From Haematobacter missouriensis (GTDB lineage Bacteria; Pseudomonadota; Alphaproteobacteria; Rhodobacterales; Rhodobacteraceae): a stretch of 64,000 bases of DNA. Positions 39,127 through 48,212 of the stretch are shown piece after piece. Each line of letters starts with the position of its first letter. The stretch's first letter is position 1. The notes beneath the pieces are model-generated. The model was given only the letters and a program-made list of their open reading frames with translations. It was not told the origin of the DNA and made no database searches. A program made the position numbers and the translations under genes. The stretch covers positions 62,001-126,000 of the forward strand of contig NZ_JFGS01000001.1 in the NCBI RefSeq assembly GCF_000740775.1, in the 5' to 3' direction.

Positions 39127-39779
39127 TCGCGCTTCTGCTGCGGGATCTGCGGCTTGCCTTCCGCAGCGGCGGCGGCTTCGGGCTCGGGCTGGCCTTCTTC
39201 CTTATCCTCGCCGTTCTGGTGCCGTTGGGGGTCGGGCCGGAGGGGAGCACGCTTGCACGGATCGCGCCCGGCATCATCTGGGTGGGGGCGCTGCTCTCCG
39301 CGCTGCTGTCGCTCGACCGGATTTTCGCGCTGGATCATGAAGATGGCTCGCTCGACCTCATCGCTACCGCACCAATTCCCCTGGAGGGCGTGGTCTTCAT
39401 CAAGGCGCTGGCCCATTGGCTGACGACGGGGCTGCCGCTCACCCTCATCGCGCCGCTGCTGGGGCTGCTGCTGAACCTTCCGCTGCAAGGCTATCCTTGG
39501 CTGCTGGCCTCGCTCGCAGCGGGGACGCCCGCGCTCTCGGTCATCGGGACCTTCGGCGCGGCGCTGACGGTGGGCTTGAAGCGGGGCGGGTTGCTTTTGT
39601 CCCTGCTGGTGCTGCCGCTCTATGTCCCGACGCTGGTCTATGGGGCAGAGGTGGTGCGCCGGGGAGCAGAGGGCTTCTCGCTCGCCACGCCGTTCCTTCT
39701 GCTCGGCGGCATCACGGCGGGGGTGCTGGCGCTTTTGCCCTTCGCGACGGCCGCGGCAATTCGTATCAACCTCAGGTGA
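39123..39779 (+). CDS. ccmB: Heme exporter membrane protein CcmB
   Basis: 218 residues with six hydrophobic helices. [22 protein letters not shown] at the start, the [15 protein letters not shown] segment near residue 75 and [28 protein letters not shown] near 145-172 are conserved in CcmB. Starts with GTG at 39123 inside the end of ccmA. Inner-membrane partner of CcmA. Confidence 0.95.
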   Translation: MIALLLRDLRLAFRSGGGFGLGLAFFLILAVLVPLGVGPEGSTLARIAPGIIWVGALLSALLSLDRIFALDHEDGSLDLIATAPIPLEGVVFIKALAHWLTTGLPLTLIAPLLGLLLNLPLQGYPWLLASLAAGTPALSVIGTFGAALTVGLKRGGLLLSLLVLPLYVPTLVYGAEVVRRGAEGFSLATPFLLLGGITAGVLALLPFATAAAIRINLR

Positions 39780-39835
39780 CTGTGCGGGACGCCCAAAACC
39801 ATGCTAGAGCCATGACGACACAGGAGCAGAACAGG

Positions 39836-40573
39836 ATGCGTGTGACCTCGCTCTGGGAATATGCCAATCCCGTCCGTTTCATGCAGACTTCCGCCAGGCT
39901 GCTGCCCTGGTGTGTCGGGCTGACGGTGGTCTGCCTGGCTGTCGGGCTCGTTTGGGGTTTCTTCCTGACGCCGGACGATTATCGTCAAGGCTCCACGGTG
40001 AAGATCATCTTCCTGCACGTGCCCGCAGCGCTCATGGCGATCAACGCCTGGTTGATGATGTTGGTCGCGTCGCTGATCTGGCTTATCCGGCGGCACCATG
40101 TTTCCGCGCTGGCGGCGCGGGCAGCGGCACCGGTGGGCATGGTCATGACCCTTATTGCGCTGTTCACCGGCGCGGTCTGGGGCCAGCCGATGTGGGGAAC
40201 CTGGTGGGCCTGGGATCCGCGGCTGACCTCCTTCCTCATCCTCTTTCTGTTCTACCTCGGCTATATCGCGCTCTGGCAGGCGGTGGAGGATGCGGATACC
40301 GCGGCCGACCTGACTTCGGTGCTCTGCCTTGTCGGTTCGGTGTTTGCCGTGCTGTCGCGCTATGCGGTGAACTTCTGGAGCCAGGGGCTGCATCAGGGCG
40401 CCTCGCTCAGCCTTGACCGCAAGGAGAATGTGGACAACGCCTTCTGGATACCGCTCGTCATCTGCATGGCGGGCTTCGCATTGCTGTTCCTGACGTTGGT
40501 GCTGATACGGACACGGACGGAGATCCGGGCCCGCCGCCTCAAAGCACTGGAATTGCGGGAGCGCATGGCATGA
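39836..40573 (+). CDS. ccmC: Heme-handling protein CcmC
   Basis: About 245 residues, six membrane helices. The WWD domain WGTWWAWDPRLTS (about residues 120-133) and the flanking conserved histidines (FLHVPAA, SQGLHQGAS) bind heme for transfer to CcmE. ATG 39836 begins the conserved SLWEYANPVRFM; ATG 39812 would add eight residues and remains possible. The stop overlaps ccmD in an ATGATG context. Confidence 0.94.
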   Translation: MRVTSLWEYANPVRFMQTSARLLPWCVGLTVVCLAVGLVWGFFLTPDDYRQGSTVKIIFLHVPAALMAINAWLMMLVASLIWLIRRHHVSALAARAAAPVGMVMTLIALFTGAVWGQPMWGTWWAWDPRLTSFLILFLFYLGYIALWQAVEDADTAADLTSVLCLVGSVFAVLSRYAVNFWSQGLHQGASLSLDRKENVDNAFWIPLVICMAGFALLFLTLVLIRTRTEIRARRLKALELRERMA

Positions 40574-40728
40574 TGCCTGATCTGGGGAAATACGCGGTTT
40601 CGGTGCTGTCGGCCTATGGCGTGACCTTCCTGCTCCTTGTTGGAATGGTGGCGCTGACGCTGCTTCGCGGTTCAAAGGTGAAGCGGCGGCTTGAGGAAGC
40701 GGAAGAAAGGCGGCGTGGTCGTGGCTAG
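40570..40728 (+). CDS. ccmD: Heme exporter protein CcmD
   Basis: Only 52 residues (MMPDLGKYAVSVLSAYGVTF then a hydrophobic helix LLLVGMVALTLL and a basic tail KVKRRLEEAEERRRGRG), exactly the size and layout of CcmD, which stabilises the CcmABC-CcmE complex in the inner membrane. It starts within the ccmC stop and its end overlaps ccmG. Easy to miss because of its length. Confidence 0.9.
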   Translation: MMPDLGKYAVSVLSAYGVTFLLLVGMVALTLLRGSKVKRRLEEAEERRRGRG

Positions 40729-41248
40729 AATATCTCCCCTCGTCCTGATTCCGCCTGTGGCCTTTGCGGGGCTGGCTGCGCTGTTCTTCTTTGGCATGGG
40801 TCGGGATGATACCTTGCCCTCCACCCTGGTGGGTCGTGAGGCTCCGGCCATCGCCGTAACTCCGCTGGGTCAGGATTCTGGCTTCGACACGGCGGTGCTC
40901 AAGACGCCCGGGGTGAAGCTTGTCAACTTCTGGGCAAGCTGGTGCGCCCCCTGCCGCGCCGAACATCCCATGCTGGAGAAGCTCGCCGCCGAAGGGGTGC
41001 CGATCTATGGCATCAACTACAAGGACGATCCGGCAAAGGCACTGGCCTTCCTTCAGGAGCTGGGCGACCCCTTCCATGGCATCGGTGCGGACGCCTCCGG
41101 TCGCATGGCGTTGAACTGGGGAGTATACGGCGTGCCGGAAACCTATGTGATCGACAGTGCGGGCAAGGTCGTCATGCGCTTTGCCGGGCCGATCACCGCG
41201 GGGGAGTTGGACCGGACGCTTCGTCCGGCCATTAAGGGCGCGCGCTAG
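40715..41248 (+). CDS. ccmG: Thiol:disulfide interchange protein CcmG/DsbE
   Basis: About 177 residues: an N-terminal membrane anchor (PLVLIPPVAFAGLAALFFFG) and a periplasmic thioredoxin domain with WCAPC at about residues 80-84 and the cis-Pro loop YGVPETYVID. It keeps the apocytochrome c haem-binding cysteines reduced. GTG starts at 40715 and 40721 both overlap the ccmD end; 40715 has AAGGCGGC upstream. It closes the ccm operon and its stop overlaps the convergent DUF599 stop by 4 bases. Confidence 0.93.
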   Translation: MVVARISPLVLIPPVAFAGLAALFFFGMGRDDTLPSTLVGREAPAIAVTPLGQDSGFDTAVLKTPGVKLVNFWASWCAPCRAEHPMLEKLAAEGVPIYGINYKDDPAKALAFLQELGDPFHGIGADASGRMALNWGVYGVPETYVIDSAGKVVMRFAGPITAGELDRTLRPAIKGAR

Positions 41249-41955
41249 CTCCGAATCGTCTCGAGCCCCGCCAGCAGCACCTCCCGCGACTGGGAGCCGT
41301 ATTCCCTCCGCCAGATCACGGCAAGGGTGACGATGGTGCTTGCGATCAGCGGCAGCGGCCCGCCCAGCCAGCCAAGCGCCGCCAGCGCAAAATAGATGGA
41401 GCGAAGCCCCCGATTGAAGCCGCGTGCCGCACGAATGTTGATCTCCGCCGCCTGATCCGCGATCACCGTGGCCTTGGGGTCTGCAGGGTCGTTCGGAACC
41501 GCTCCCATCAGGATGGTGCAGTAACCAAACAGCCTGTGCGCCCAGAGGAATTTCAGAAACGCGTTGGTCACGAAAAGCAGGACCAGCAGCATCTTCACCT
41601 CCCATACCACGGGGGTGAGTTCGCCCAGCGTCAGGTCTTCCGCCACATTGCCCACCCGCTCCCGGTTGCCGATGAGCGCGAGGCCGCCACCAATCGCGAT
41701 CATGCAGGCGGAGGCAAGAAAGGATGTACCTTGCCGGAGGCTCGCCATGACATTCGCATCGAACAGACGCGGGGTGCGCGTAATGAACTGTCGCATCCAT
41801 TCACGGCGGTAGTGCTCCATCAGCGTCGCAACGGACAAGCGGGGAGCATCCGTCCGCTCGATCAGGTAACCGCTGACCAGCCAGACCAGCAGAAGCAGGC
41901 CGACGGCAATGGCGTCGGCGGCTGTGAACGGAGTGAAAGTAAAGATATGCTGCAT
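41245..41955 (-). CDS. DUF599 membrane protein
   Basis: 236 residues with four or so membrane helices (DAIAVGLLLLVWLVSGYLI, GTSFLASACMIAIGGGLALIG, VWEVKMLLVLLFVTNAFLKFLW, SIYFALAALGWLGGPLPLIAST). The blocks MREWM-like HYRREWMRQF and RSIYFALAALGW are characteristic of DUF599. No function is known. The ATG at 41955 is chosen because hydrophobic conserved sequence begins right after it. Confidence 0.82.
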   Translation of the reverse strand: MQHIFTFTPFTAADAIAVGLLLLVWLVSGYLIERTDAPRLSVATLMEHYRREWMRQFITRTPRLFDANVMASLRQGTSFLASACMIAIGGGLALIGNRERVGNVAEDLTLGELTPVVWEVKMLLVLLFVTNAFLKFLWAHRLFGYCTILMGAVPNDPADPKATVIADQAAEINIRAARGFNRGLRSIYFALAALGWLGGPLPLIASTIVTLAVIWRREYGSQSREVLLAGLETIRS

Positions 41956-42096
41956 CGAACCTGACCTTTGTCGAACAGTCTCACGCCTCTCGGCGGGGGG
42001 CCAGAGCGCATGCGGCACCGATGTGGCTTGTTGCGCGGAGTGATGTAGAATTCCCTACAAGGACCGTTCCGCGACATCCTGAGACCGGAGTCTGCA

Positions 42097-42777
42097 ATGG
42101 CGAAATCTGCCTGTCTCTCATGCCTGATTGTCGGGGCGATCATGCTATCGGGTGCGTCTAGGGCGGGCGCTTTGGATTGGCCTGCCGTCGGTCGTCTCGA
42201 TTCGGGCAGCAGTGTCTGCAGCGCCGTCCTCATCGCGCCTGATCGCGTGTTGACAGCGGCGCATTGCGTGAGCCTCGCCGACGGCGGACCGTTTCCTGCG
42301 GAAAAGATCGTGTTTCGGGCGGGCCGCGCGCTGGGGGAGGAGGTGGAGCAGTCCGTGGCGCGGCGTGTGGTGCTCCATCCCGATTATCTGCCGCGAGCGG
42401 AGGCGGGCAGCCGTCTTGCCTCGGATATCGCGCTGGTTGAGTTGCTGATACCCCTTGACGTGCAGTCGATACCGCTTGAGCAGGCGCTTTTGCCGCCGGA
42501 TGACCTGACCGCCATCGCCTATTCCCGCAAACGACCAGAGGATCCGCCGCAGGTGTTATCCTGCCCTCTGCTCAGGCGGAGCCTTGGCACGTTGTTGATC
42601 GACTGCGGTGTAACGGGAGGGGCCTCGGGGGCGCCACTGATCGCGGGGCCGCTCGGGGCAGGGCGCCTCGTCGGCATCGTCGTTGCGCGGGGCGAGGCAG
42701 GGGGCCGGGACATCGCTTTCGCCGTGCCGGTCGCCGATGCGCTTCCCGTGCTGGAGAGCGCTACCCGAACCCCTTGA
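42097..42777 (+). CDS. Secreted trypsin-like serine protease
   Basis: 226 residues with a signal peptide (SCLIVGAIMLSGASRAGA). The S1 chymotrypsin triad is complete: His in LTAAHCV (about residue 53), Asp in SDIALVEL (about 110), Ser in TGGASGAPL (about 175). Cysteines around CSAVLI/AHC and CPLL/DCG can form the usual disulfides. It is predicted periplasmic or secreted, with no PDZ domain, so it is not a DegP. Natural substrate unknown. Good Shine-Dalgarno CGGAG. Neighbour hsp20 suggests only a general stress context. Confidence 0.88.
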   Translation: MAKSACLSCLIVGAIMLSGASRAGALDWPAVGRLDSGSSVCSAVLIAPDRVLTAAHCVSLADGGPFPAEKIVFRAGRALGEEVEQSVARRVVLHPDYLPRAEAGSRLASDIALVELLIPLDVQSIPLEQALLPPDDLTAIAYSRKRPEDPPQVLSCPLLRRSLGTLLIDCGVTGGASGAPLIAGPLGAGRLVGIVVARGEAGGRDIAFAVPVADALPVLESATRTP

Positions 42778-42896
42778 AATACCGCTGTCGCTTTCCCAGA
42801 TCGGTGTTACCGGGATGCCCAACAAGGGGTCCGGTTAACCGCGCCTTGCCCTCACCGGGAAGGCCAATCAAGACATCGCTCAATGGAGGATGATCC

Positions 42897-43376
42897 ATGC
42901 GAACCTTTGATCTCGCCCCGCTCTATCGTGCAACCGTGGGGTTCGACCGTATCGCCGACCTGATGGACCGGGTTCTGGCCGCCGACGTCCAGCCTGGTTA
43001 CCCGCCGTACAATATCGAAAAGACAGCCGAAAACAGCTACCGCATCTCCATTGCCGTCGCCGGCTTCTCACCTGAGGAAATGTCGGTCGAGATGCGTGAC
43101 AACTCGCTTATCGTCAGCGCCCGCAAGGTGAAGGAAGATGGCGAACGCAGCTTCCTGCATCGCGGTATCGCGACGCGCGCGTTCGAGCGCCGTTTTGCTC
43201 TTGCCGATCACGTGCGTGTCTCGGGCGCGACCCATGCCGATGGCATGCTGCACATCGACTTGGTGCGGGAAGTTCCCGAAACGCTGAAACCGCGCAAGAT
43301 CGAGATTACCTCGACGGTGTCGGCTCCGAACGTCATCGAGGCCAAGGAAGCAGAAGGCGAAGGTCAGGCCGCCTGA
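42897..43376 (+). CDS. Small heat-shock protein Hsp20 (IbpA-like)
   Basis: 159 residues. The IbpA-type N-terminus (FDLAPLYRATVGFDRIADLMD) precedes an alpha-crystallin domain (YNIEKTAENSYRISIAVAGFSPEEMSVE... to ...RKIEI, about residues 37-145) with the conserved FERRFALADHVRV. It binds unfolding proteins in the cytoplasm. GGAGG is eight bases upstream of the ATG. I looked for a ROSE-type RNA thermometer in the 119-bp leader and saw no clear one. A strong terminator follows. Confidence 0.94.
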   Translation: MRTFDLAPLYRATVGFDRIADLMDRVLAADVQPGYPPYNIEKTAENSYRISIAVAGFSPEEMSVEMRDNSLIVSARKVKEDGERSFLHRGIATRAFERRFALADHVRVSGATHADGMLHIDLVREVPETLKPRKIEITSTVSAPNVIEAKEAEGEGQAA

Positions 43377-43402
43377 CATCCTTTACGGACGAGTTTCCCG
43401 GG

Positions 43403-43426
43403 GGGCGCGCATCTGGCGCGCCCTTT
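43403..43426 (+). terminator. Intrinsic terminator after hsp20
   Basis: GGGCGCGC / GCGCGCCC, 8-bp perfect stem with 5-base loop, followed by TTT, 26 bases after the stop. Confidence 0.8.
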
Positions 43427-43478
43427 CCGTTTCAGCCGCCTGTGTCGTGGGCAGAGCAGACCTAAGATTGCTCCTGGG

Positions 43479-44774
43479 TCACCCCTCGTCGGCAGACTGC
43501 TCGGGCGGGACGACCAACACCTTGTCGATCCGGCGTTCATCGAGATCGACCACTTCGAACTTCCACCCGTGCCGCTCGAACGTATCTCCCAGCGCGGGCA
43601 TGCGCTGCAACTCGTCCAGCACCAGACCCGCTACAGTGGCATAGTCGGCATCGGGCTTGCGCGGATAACCCAACCGGTCCGAGAATTCGTCCACGGACAT
43701 CCAGCCCGCGATGAGGTAGCTGCCGTCATCGCGAAGAAACAGGGCAGGCTCCCCCGTCTCATCCTCATCGAAAACACCAGCGATGGCCTCCAGAACGTCG
43801 CCGGTGGTCACGATCCCCTCGAACTCGCCGTATTCGTCAAAGATCAGTGCGATGTGCGGGGGCGAGCGGCGGAGAACTTCGACGACATCCAGCGCCTTTG
43901 CCCGGTCCGATACGACCGGAACTTCCCGCATGAGATTGGCCACACTGAACGGGCGGTCCGTTGTCCGCGCCTCGAACACGTCACGGGAAAAGATCACCCC
44001 CGGCACGTCATTTGTCGTCCTGTCCCGCACCGGTAGTTTAGAGAACCGCGATTTGTGGAGTGTCGCAAGCACTTCCTCTTCCGTCGCATCGAGATCGACC
44101 ATTTCTACGTCCCGGCGCGGTGTCATCAGCCCGCGTGCGTTTCGGTCAGCCAGACGCATGACACCGGAAAGCATGGCCGATTCGCCCGTTTCGATGACAC
44201 CTGCAGACTGCGCCTCTGAAAGAACCGTGCGCACCTCTTCCTCCGTGACCTTCGACTCCTCGCTGTCCGTCTGGCCCAGCAGCCGGAGAACCGCGCGGCC
44301 GGACAGGTCTAGGAACCAGACGAGAGGAGACGCGATCTTTGCCAAAACGGCCATGAGCGGTGCAACGCGCGAGGCCACGTTTTCCGGGTTCCGAAGGGCG
44401 ATCTGCTTGGGCACCAGCTCCCCGATGATGAGCGACAGGTAGGTGATGGTCACCACGACGATCAGCACGCCGAGCGCGTCGGCCGTTGCGGGCGAAAGCC
44501 CATGCGTGCGGAGCCATTCGGAGAACCGTCCGCCCAGCGTCGCCCCGGAAAACGCGCCTGACAGCACGCCGACAAGGGTGATGCCGATCTGAACCGCGGA
44601 CAGGAAGCGGCCCGGGTTCTCGGAAAGATTGAGCGCGATCTTCGCCCCTCTGCTGCCCTTGTCAGCCAGTGTGCGAAGGCGCGCGGGTCGAGACGAGACG
44701 ATGGCCAGCTCCGCCATTGCGAGTACGCCGTTCACCAGAATGAGGACGAGAACAATGAATAGTTCAAGGAACAA
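43479..44774 (-). CDS. CorC/HlyC-family membrane protein (DUF21 + CBS pair)
   Basis: 431 residues: a DUF21/CNNM transmembrane domain (residues 1-200; LFIVLVLILVNGVLAMAELA, SSRPARLRTLADKG), two CBS domains (about 215-335; MTPRRDVEMVDLDATEEE, FDEYGEFEGIVTTGDVLEAI) and a C-terminal CorC_HlyC domain (to DERRIDKVLVV). Relatives are implicated in Mg2+ or Co2+ efflux. A TTG start at 44774 gives LFLELFIVL, matching family N-termini, with AAAGG upstream. It follows the P1 peptidase gene by 26 nt. Confidence 0.88.
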   Translation of the reverse strand: MFLELFIVLVLILVNGVLAMAELAIVSSRPARLRTLADKGSRGAKIALNLSENPGRFLSAVQIGITLVGVLSGAFSGATLGGRFSEWLRTHGLSPATADALGVLIVVVTITYLSLIIGELVPKQIALRNPENVASRVAPLMAVLAKIASPLVWFLDLSGRAVLRLLGQTDSEESKVTEEEVRTVLSEAQSAGVIETGESAMLSGVMRLADRNARGLMTPRRDVEMVDLDATEEEVLATLHKSRFSKLPVRDRTTNDVPGVIFSRDVFEARTTDRPFSVANLMREVPVVSDRAKALDVVEVLRRSPPHIALIFDEYGEFEGIVTTGDVLEAIAGVFDEDETGEPALFLRDDGSYLIAGWMSVDEFSDRLGYPRKPDADYATVAGLVLDELQRMPALGDTFERHGWKFEVVDLDERRIDKVLVVPPEQSADEG

Positions 44775-44800
44775 GGGGGTCGCCTTTCCTGTGTCGCACC

Positions 44801-45796
44801 TCAATCGGGAGCATGAATCGCGGCCCATGACGGCTGTCGGTCGCCCGGCGCGGAGCGGGCGGCGTGGATGGCGCGGGCGATCGCGCGGGCAAGGCAGCAG
44901 GCTGCGGCATGGCCGAGACGATACAGGTCCGCTCCCCCTTCTGCCAGAGGCTGCGCACCCGTCGCTGCGGCAAAGACCAGATCGCCGTCGAACAGAGTGT
45001 GTGAGGGAACGATGGCCCGCGCCATTCCGTCCTGAGCGGCGGTGGCGAGCCGCGTGGCCTCGGCCTGCGTAAGCTGGGCGTCGGTGGCAACGATGGCGAT
45101 GGTGGTCGCCTCTCCGAGCTGCTTGCCTGGCCCGTCCATGTCCTGCGGCGGCAGGGGAGAAGGCAGGCCGAGGCCGCCGAACTCCCCGTCCATCTCCCAT
45201 GGCGCGGCCCAGAATTGTGGGCCGTTGCCCAGCGTCACAGAGCCGAGCGCGTTCACGGCAACCAAAGCGCCTACCGTCAGCCCGCCTTCAAGCACCACGG
45301 AGGCAGAGCCAAGCCCGCCCTTCCAGTTCCGTGTCGTGGCTCCTGTCCCCGCGCCGACACTGCCTATATCAAAGCGGGATGCCGCGTTGGCGAGTGCGGT
45401 ACGGCCAAGCGCCTTGTAGGGGTTCTCCCGCCATGACTTGTCGCCGCCATTGGTCAGGTCGAACAGGATCGCTCCGGGAACGATGGGAACCCGCTGACCG
45501 CCTACGGCAAACCCGCGGCCCGCCTCCCGCAGCGCGTCGGCCACGCCAGAGGCCGCATCAAGGCCGAAAGCCGATCCGCCGGAGAGGACGAGCGCGTCCA
45601 CCTCCTGAACCAGCCGGTCGGGGGCGAGCAGGTCCGTCTCCCGCGTGCCGGGTGCGCCGCCCATCACGGAAACGGCGGCAGTGAACGGTCGCTCCCCCAC
45701 CAGCACAGTCGCTCCGCTTTTGAGGCGGGCATCGGACGCATTGCCGACCGACAGCCCCGCGACATCGGTAATGAGATTGCGCCGTCCGGGCCGCAT
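44801..45796 (-). CDS. P1-family aminopeptidase (DmpA-like)
   Basis: 331 residues, peptidase family P1 of N-terminal nucleophile hydrolases that self-cleave into two chains. Landmarks are NLITDVAGLSVGNA at the start, LSGGSAFGLDAASGV (about residues 73-87), NWKGGLGSAS, and PSHTLFDGDLVFAAATG near residues 265-281, the region expected to carry the cleavage/nucleophile site. Family members release N-terminal D-, beta- or small residues from peptides. The ATG overlaps the stop of the ABC ATPase gene by one base (TGATG), so it is coupled to the peptide importer. Confidence 0.86.
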   Translation of the reverse strand: MRPGRRNLITDVAGLSVGNASDARLKSGATVLVGERPFTAAVSVMGGAPGTRETDLLAPDRLVQEVDALVLSGGSAFGLDAASGVADALREAGRGFAVGGQRVPIVPGAILFDLTNGGDKSWRENPYKALGRTALANAASRFDIGSVGAGTGATTRNWKGGLGSASVVLEGGLTVGALVAVNALGSVTLGNGPQFWAAPWEMDGEFGGLGLPSPLPPQDMDGPGKQLGEATTIAIVATDAQLTQAEATRLATAAQDGMARAIVPSHTLFDGDLVFAAATGAQPLAEGGADLYRLGHAAACCLARAIARAIHAARSAPGDRQPSWAAIHAPD

Positions 45797-47394
45797 CACG
45801 CCGTCTCCTCCAGCCAGCCCGCGGGGATGCGGGGGGTCGCTGCGATCAGTTGCGCCGTGTAGGTTTCGCGCGGGGCATCGAATACCTCGGCCGTTGGACC
45901 CCCCTCGATGATGCGCCCCCCTCGCATGACCATCACCTTGTCGGTGATGCCACGCACCACGGCAAGATCATGGCTGACAAACAGGTAGCTCAGTTTCAGG
46001 CGTTCCTGCAGATCGGAGAGCAGATCGAGGATCTGGGCCCGTACGCGGACATCCAGCGCGGAAACCGCCTCGTCCAGCACGATGAGAGCCGGCCGGATGA
46101 TGAGCGCGCGGGCGATGGCGATGCGCTGGCGCTGACCGCCCGAGAATTCATGGATGTATTTCCGCATGTCATCGGGCGACAGGCCGACCTCCACCAGCGC
46201 CGCCGCCACGCGTTCCCTCTGCTCCGGGCGGGAGCAGGGGCGCAGGTGAAACGGCTCGGCCACCAGCCGCTCTACCCTGTGGCGCGGGTCGAAGCTGCCG
46301 AACGGGTCCTGAAAGACGACCTGCACCCGCGCCCGCTGGCCATGGCTCATCCGGCCAGCGACGACCGGCTCTCCGCCAAGGCGGATTTCTCCCGACTGTA
46401 TCGGGTCGAGACCCAGAATGGTGCGGGTGAGGGTGGATTTTCCGCACCCGGATTCACCCACCAGCCCGACGCTTTCCCCTTCCCGCAGCGTAAGGCTCAC
46501 GCCGTCCACCGCCCGCAACGTGCGTTGGGTTCCGAGCAACCCGTCGCGGGGCAGGGGATAGGCGCGAACCACATCCCGCACCTCCAGCAGCGGTGCGCCG
46601 AGACTTGGGTGCGCACGTTCCGGCACATGGGCGGAGGCCGCGAAAAGCTGGCGCGTATAGGTCGCGCGTCTTTCCCGGAACACGGTTTCGGTCGGTCCCT
46701 GCTCCACGATGCGGCCCTGGCTCATCACAGCCACCCTGTCTGCCATGCGGGCGACAACGGCAAGATCATGGGTGATGAGCAGCAGGCTCATGCCCTCGTC
46801 GGCCACGAGATCCTTGAGCAGATCCAGAATCGCCGCCTGCGTCGTCACGTCGAGCGCGGTCGTCGGTTCATCGGCGATCAGCAGTTTCGGACGGAGCGCG
46901 GTGGCCATGGCGATGCATACCCGCTGCCGCTGACCGCCAGACAGCTCATGCGGGAAACGATCGAGCGGCACACGGGTTGCGTCCAACCCGACACGGTCGA
47001 GCCGCGCCCGCGCGATCTCCAGCGCTTCGGACCGTGAGGCGCGCCGGTGAACGACGAGAGTCTCAGCCACCTGCGCGCCGATGGTCTGCATCGGGTTCAG
47101 CGCCGTCATCGGTTCCTGAAAGACCATGCCGATCTCCGCACCCCGCAGACGGCACATCCGCTGCTCGGAGAGCGGGAGCAGATCCACCCCGTCCAGCAGG
47201 GCCGCGCCCCGCACCTCGCCCCCTTGGGGCAGCAGCGCCATGAGGGCCAGCGCGCTCATGGACTTGCCCGACCCGGACTCCCCCACCAGCCCCATCACCT
47301 CACCCGCCCCGATGTCGAAGGACACGTCCCGCACCACCGGCGTACCACGGAGGGTAACCGCAAGATCCCTGACAGAGAGCATCGGCGCGCTCAT
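45796..47394 (-). CDS. Peptide/nickel ABC transporter, two fused ATPase domains
   Basis: 532 residues holding both ATPases of a Dpp/Opp-type importer in one chain. Domain 1 has Walker [10 protein letters not shown] (about 36-44), signature [14 protein letters not shown] and Walker [13 protein letters not shown]; domain 2 has Walker [10 protein letters not shown] (about 313-321), [15 protein letters not shown] and [12 protein letters not shown]. This corresponds to DppD-DppF fused head to tail, as in YejF-like proteins. Cytoplasmic, energising the two permeases upstream, with which it overlaps by 4 nt. Confidence 0.93.
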   Translation of the reverse strand: MSAPMLSVRDLAVTLRGTPVVRDVSFDIGAGEVMGLVGESGSGKSMSALALMALLPQGGEVRGAALLDGVDLLPLSEQRMCRLRGAEIGMVFQEPMTALNPMQTIGAQVAETLVVHRRASRSEALEIARARLDRVGLDATRVPLDRFPHELSGGQRQRVCIAMATALRPKLLIADEPTTALDVTTQAAILDLLKDLVADEGMSLLLITHDLAVVARMADRVAVMSQGRIVEQGPTETVFRERRATYTRQLFAASAHVPERAHPSLGAPLLEVRDVVRAYPLPRDGLLGTQRTLRAVDGVSLTLREGESVGLVGESGCGKSTLTRTILGLDPIQSGEIRLGGEPVVAGRMSHGQRARVQVVFQDPFGSFDPRHRVERLVAEPFHLRPCSRPEQRERVAAALVEVGLSPDDMRKYIHEFSGGQRQRIAIARALIIRPALIVLDEAVSALDVRVRAQILDLLSDLQERLKLSYLFVSHDLAVVRGITDKVMVMRGGRIIEGGPTAEVFDAPRETYTAQLIAATPRIPAGWLEETA

Positions 47395-48212
47395 CTGCCC
47401 CGCCTCAGACGCGGATCCAGCACGTCACGGAGGCCGTCGCCCATCAGGTTGAGGCCGAGCACCGTCACCACGATCGCCAGCCCCGGCAGGATGGCGACAT
47501 GGGGCGCGAGGGCCACCAACGTCTGCGCCTCTGCCAGCATCCGCCCCCAGGAGGGGATCGGCGGTTGTGCGCCAAGGCCGACATAGGACAGCCCGGCCTC
47601 CGCCAGAATGCCCAGCGAGAACTGGATGGTCGCCTGCACGATCAGGAGGTTGAGGATATTGGGCAGGATATGCTCCACCGAAATCCGCGCGCGCCCCTTG
47701 CCCGCGACCTGCGCGGCGCGGACGTAGTCGAGCGTCCACAGGCTCAGCGCTCCTCCCCGTGCGACGCGTGCAAAGACGGGAATGTTGAAGATGCCGATGG
47801 CAAGGATCGCATTGACGGCGGACGGTCCCAGCACGGCGGTGATCAGGATGGCGATGACGAGGCTCGGGAAAGCAAAGATCACGTCGTTGCCGCGCATGAT
47901 CGCCTCGTCCAGCAGGCTGCCCCGACTTGCGGCGGCGGCAAGTCCCAGCGGCACGCCGATCCCCACCCCGATCCCCACCGCGATCAATGCGACGGAGACA
48001 GAGGTCCGCGCCCCGACCATCAGCATGGACAGGATGTCGCGCCCGAGCTGATCCGTGCCGAGCAGGTAGCCCGGCGTGCCGACGGGCTTCAGCTTCGCAG
48101 CTACGGCCAGCGTCTCCACCGAATGGGGAGTCCAGAACAGCGACAGCAGCGCCGCGAGCAGCACGATGAGCGACAGAGCCCCGCCGACGACCAGAGAAAC
48201 CGGCGGCCTCAC
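47391..48212 (-). CDS. Peptide ABC transporter permease (DppC-like)
   Basis: 273 residues, six predicted helices. GTDQLGRDILSMLMVGARTS (about 53-72) is the DppC/OppC signature, and the EAA loop reads YVRAAQVAGKGRARISVEHILPN near residues 165-187. Second permease of the importer. Overlaps the neighbouring genes by 4 nt on both sides. Confidence 0.93.
   Translation of the reverse strand: MRPPVSLVVGGALSLIVLLAALLSLFWTPHSVETLAVAAKLKPVGTPGYLLGTDQLGRDILSMLMVGARTSVSVALIAVGIGVGIGVPLGLAAAASRGSLLDEAIMRGNDVIFAFPSLVIAILITAVLGPSAVNAILAIGIFNIPVFARVARGGALSLWTLDYVRAAQVAGKGRARISVEHILPNILNLLIVQATIQFSLGILAEAGLSYVGLGAQPPIPSWGRMLAEAQTLVALAPHVAILPGLAIVVTVLGLNLMGDGLRDVLDPRLRRGR

Noticed and set aside
39638..41800. 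720-codon open frame on the minus strand
   Set aside because: Antisense to ccmB, ccmC, ccmD and ccmG, which all carry clear family motifs. Composition artefact.
42778..42896. ROSE-type RNA thermometer upstream of hsp20
   Set aside because: I saw no conserved U(U/C)GCU pairing against the GGAGG; the leader does not form the expected multi-stem pattern by eye.
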